A DNA stretch of 64,000 nucleotides. It comes from Plectrocnemia conspersa (taxonomy: Eukaryota > Arthropoda > Insecta > Trichoptera > Polycentropodidae). The notes beneath the pieces are model-generated. The model had not been told where the DNA came from, did not search any database, and saw nothing but the letters and a program-made list of their open reading frames with translations. Below, in pieces: positions 63,817 to 64,000 of the stretch. The DNA is taken from assembly GCA_009617715.1 (NCBI GenBank), contig VTFK01000359.1, forward strand, positions 372,001 through 436,000. The letters are read 5' to 3'. The position numbers and the translations under genes are program-made. Numbering within the stretch: position 1 is the first letter of the stretch; every line of letters begins with the position of its first letter.

Positions 63817-64000
63817 AAAATATATTTAAAGCAACAAAAAAAAATCAGCTTTGAATTAAATTAATTACAGTTCATTTATTGTCGAAAATGTAAATATCCG
63901 GTAACGATTTAAAAACGTGCAGCGAATGACTAAATAAATATTAACATGGAACGCTAATGGTTTATACGAAAATAAATCAGAATTTTAACAGTAGTTTTTA

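Noticed and set aside
1..64000. CRISPR array, operon or prokaryotic features
   Set aside because: No regularly spaced repeats; spliced gene, SINEs and composition are eukaryotic.

Overview
This window is insect nuclear DNA. It is very A+T-rich, with long non-coding stretches, spliced introns with GT..AG borders, tRNA-derived SINEs, and decayed mariner, hAT, piggyBac and jockey-like elements. I cannot fix the insect order from the sequence.

One protein-coding gene can be supported. It lies on the + strand, and its coding part runs from 14874 to 58298 in eight exons whose phases all agree. It encodes a 1192-residue membrane-anchored trypsin-like serine protease. Its layout is a short cytoplasmic tail, one hydrophobic anchor, a six-cysteine clip-like (disulfide-knot) domain, a long Ser/Thr/Pro-rich stem of about 780 residues, and a C-terminal S1 protease domain with an intact His/Asp/Ser triad. 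The match in both the clip-like and protease domains points to filzig (flz), a relative of Stubble, rather than Stubble itself.

Layout. 1-14400 is upstream intergenic DNA: a shortened piggyBac-like element, a fold-back MITE, a Tc1/mariner remnant, a hAT remnant broken up by a LINE 3' end, and several islands of higher G+C that are candidate enhancers. 14427-14873 is the probable promoter and 5' UTR. 14874-15123 is exon 1. 15124-43085 is a 28-kb first intron loaded with LINE, hAT, mariner, SINE and fold-back remnants plus at least three G+C-rich islands. 43086-48391 holds exons 2-7 in a compact cluster. 48392-58133 is a 9.7-kb intron placed directly before the codons of the catalytic GDSGG motif. 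58134-58298 is the last exon. 58299-64000 is 3' UTR and intergenic DNA with one more LINE fragment and one more island.

Apart from flz, every coding-like signal I could interpret is a broken transposable-element fragment. The most interesting non-genic structure is repeat content: two tRNA-type SINE families that may share a 3' tail, an unclassified repeat of about 0.5 kb present four times, a 114-nt-arm perfect-centre hairpin inside the flz first intron, and two cases of one element inserted in another. I found no clear sign of a wholly new system.
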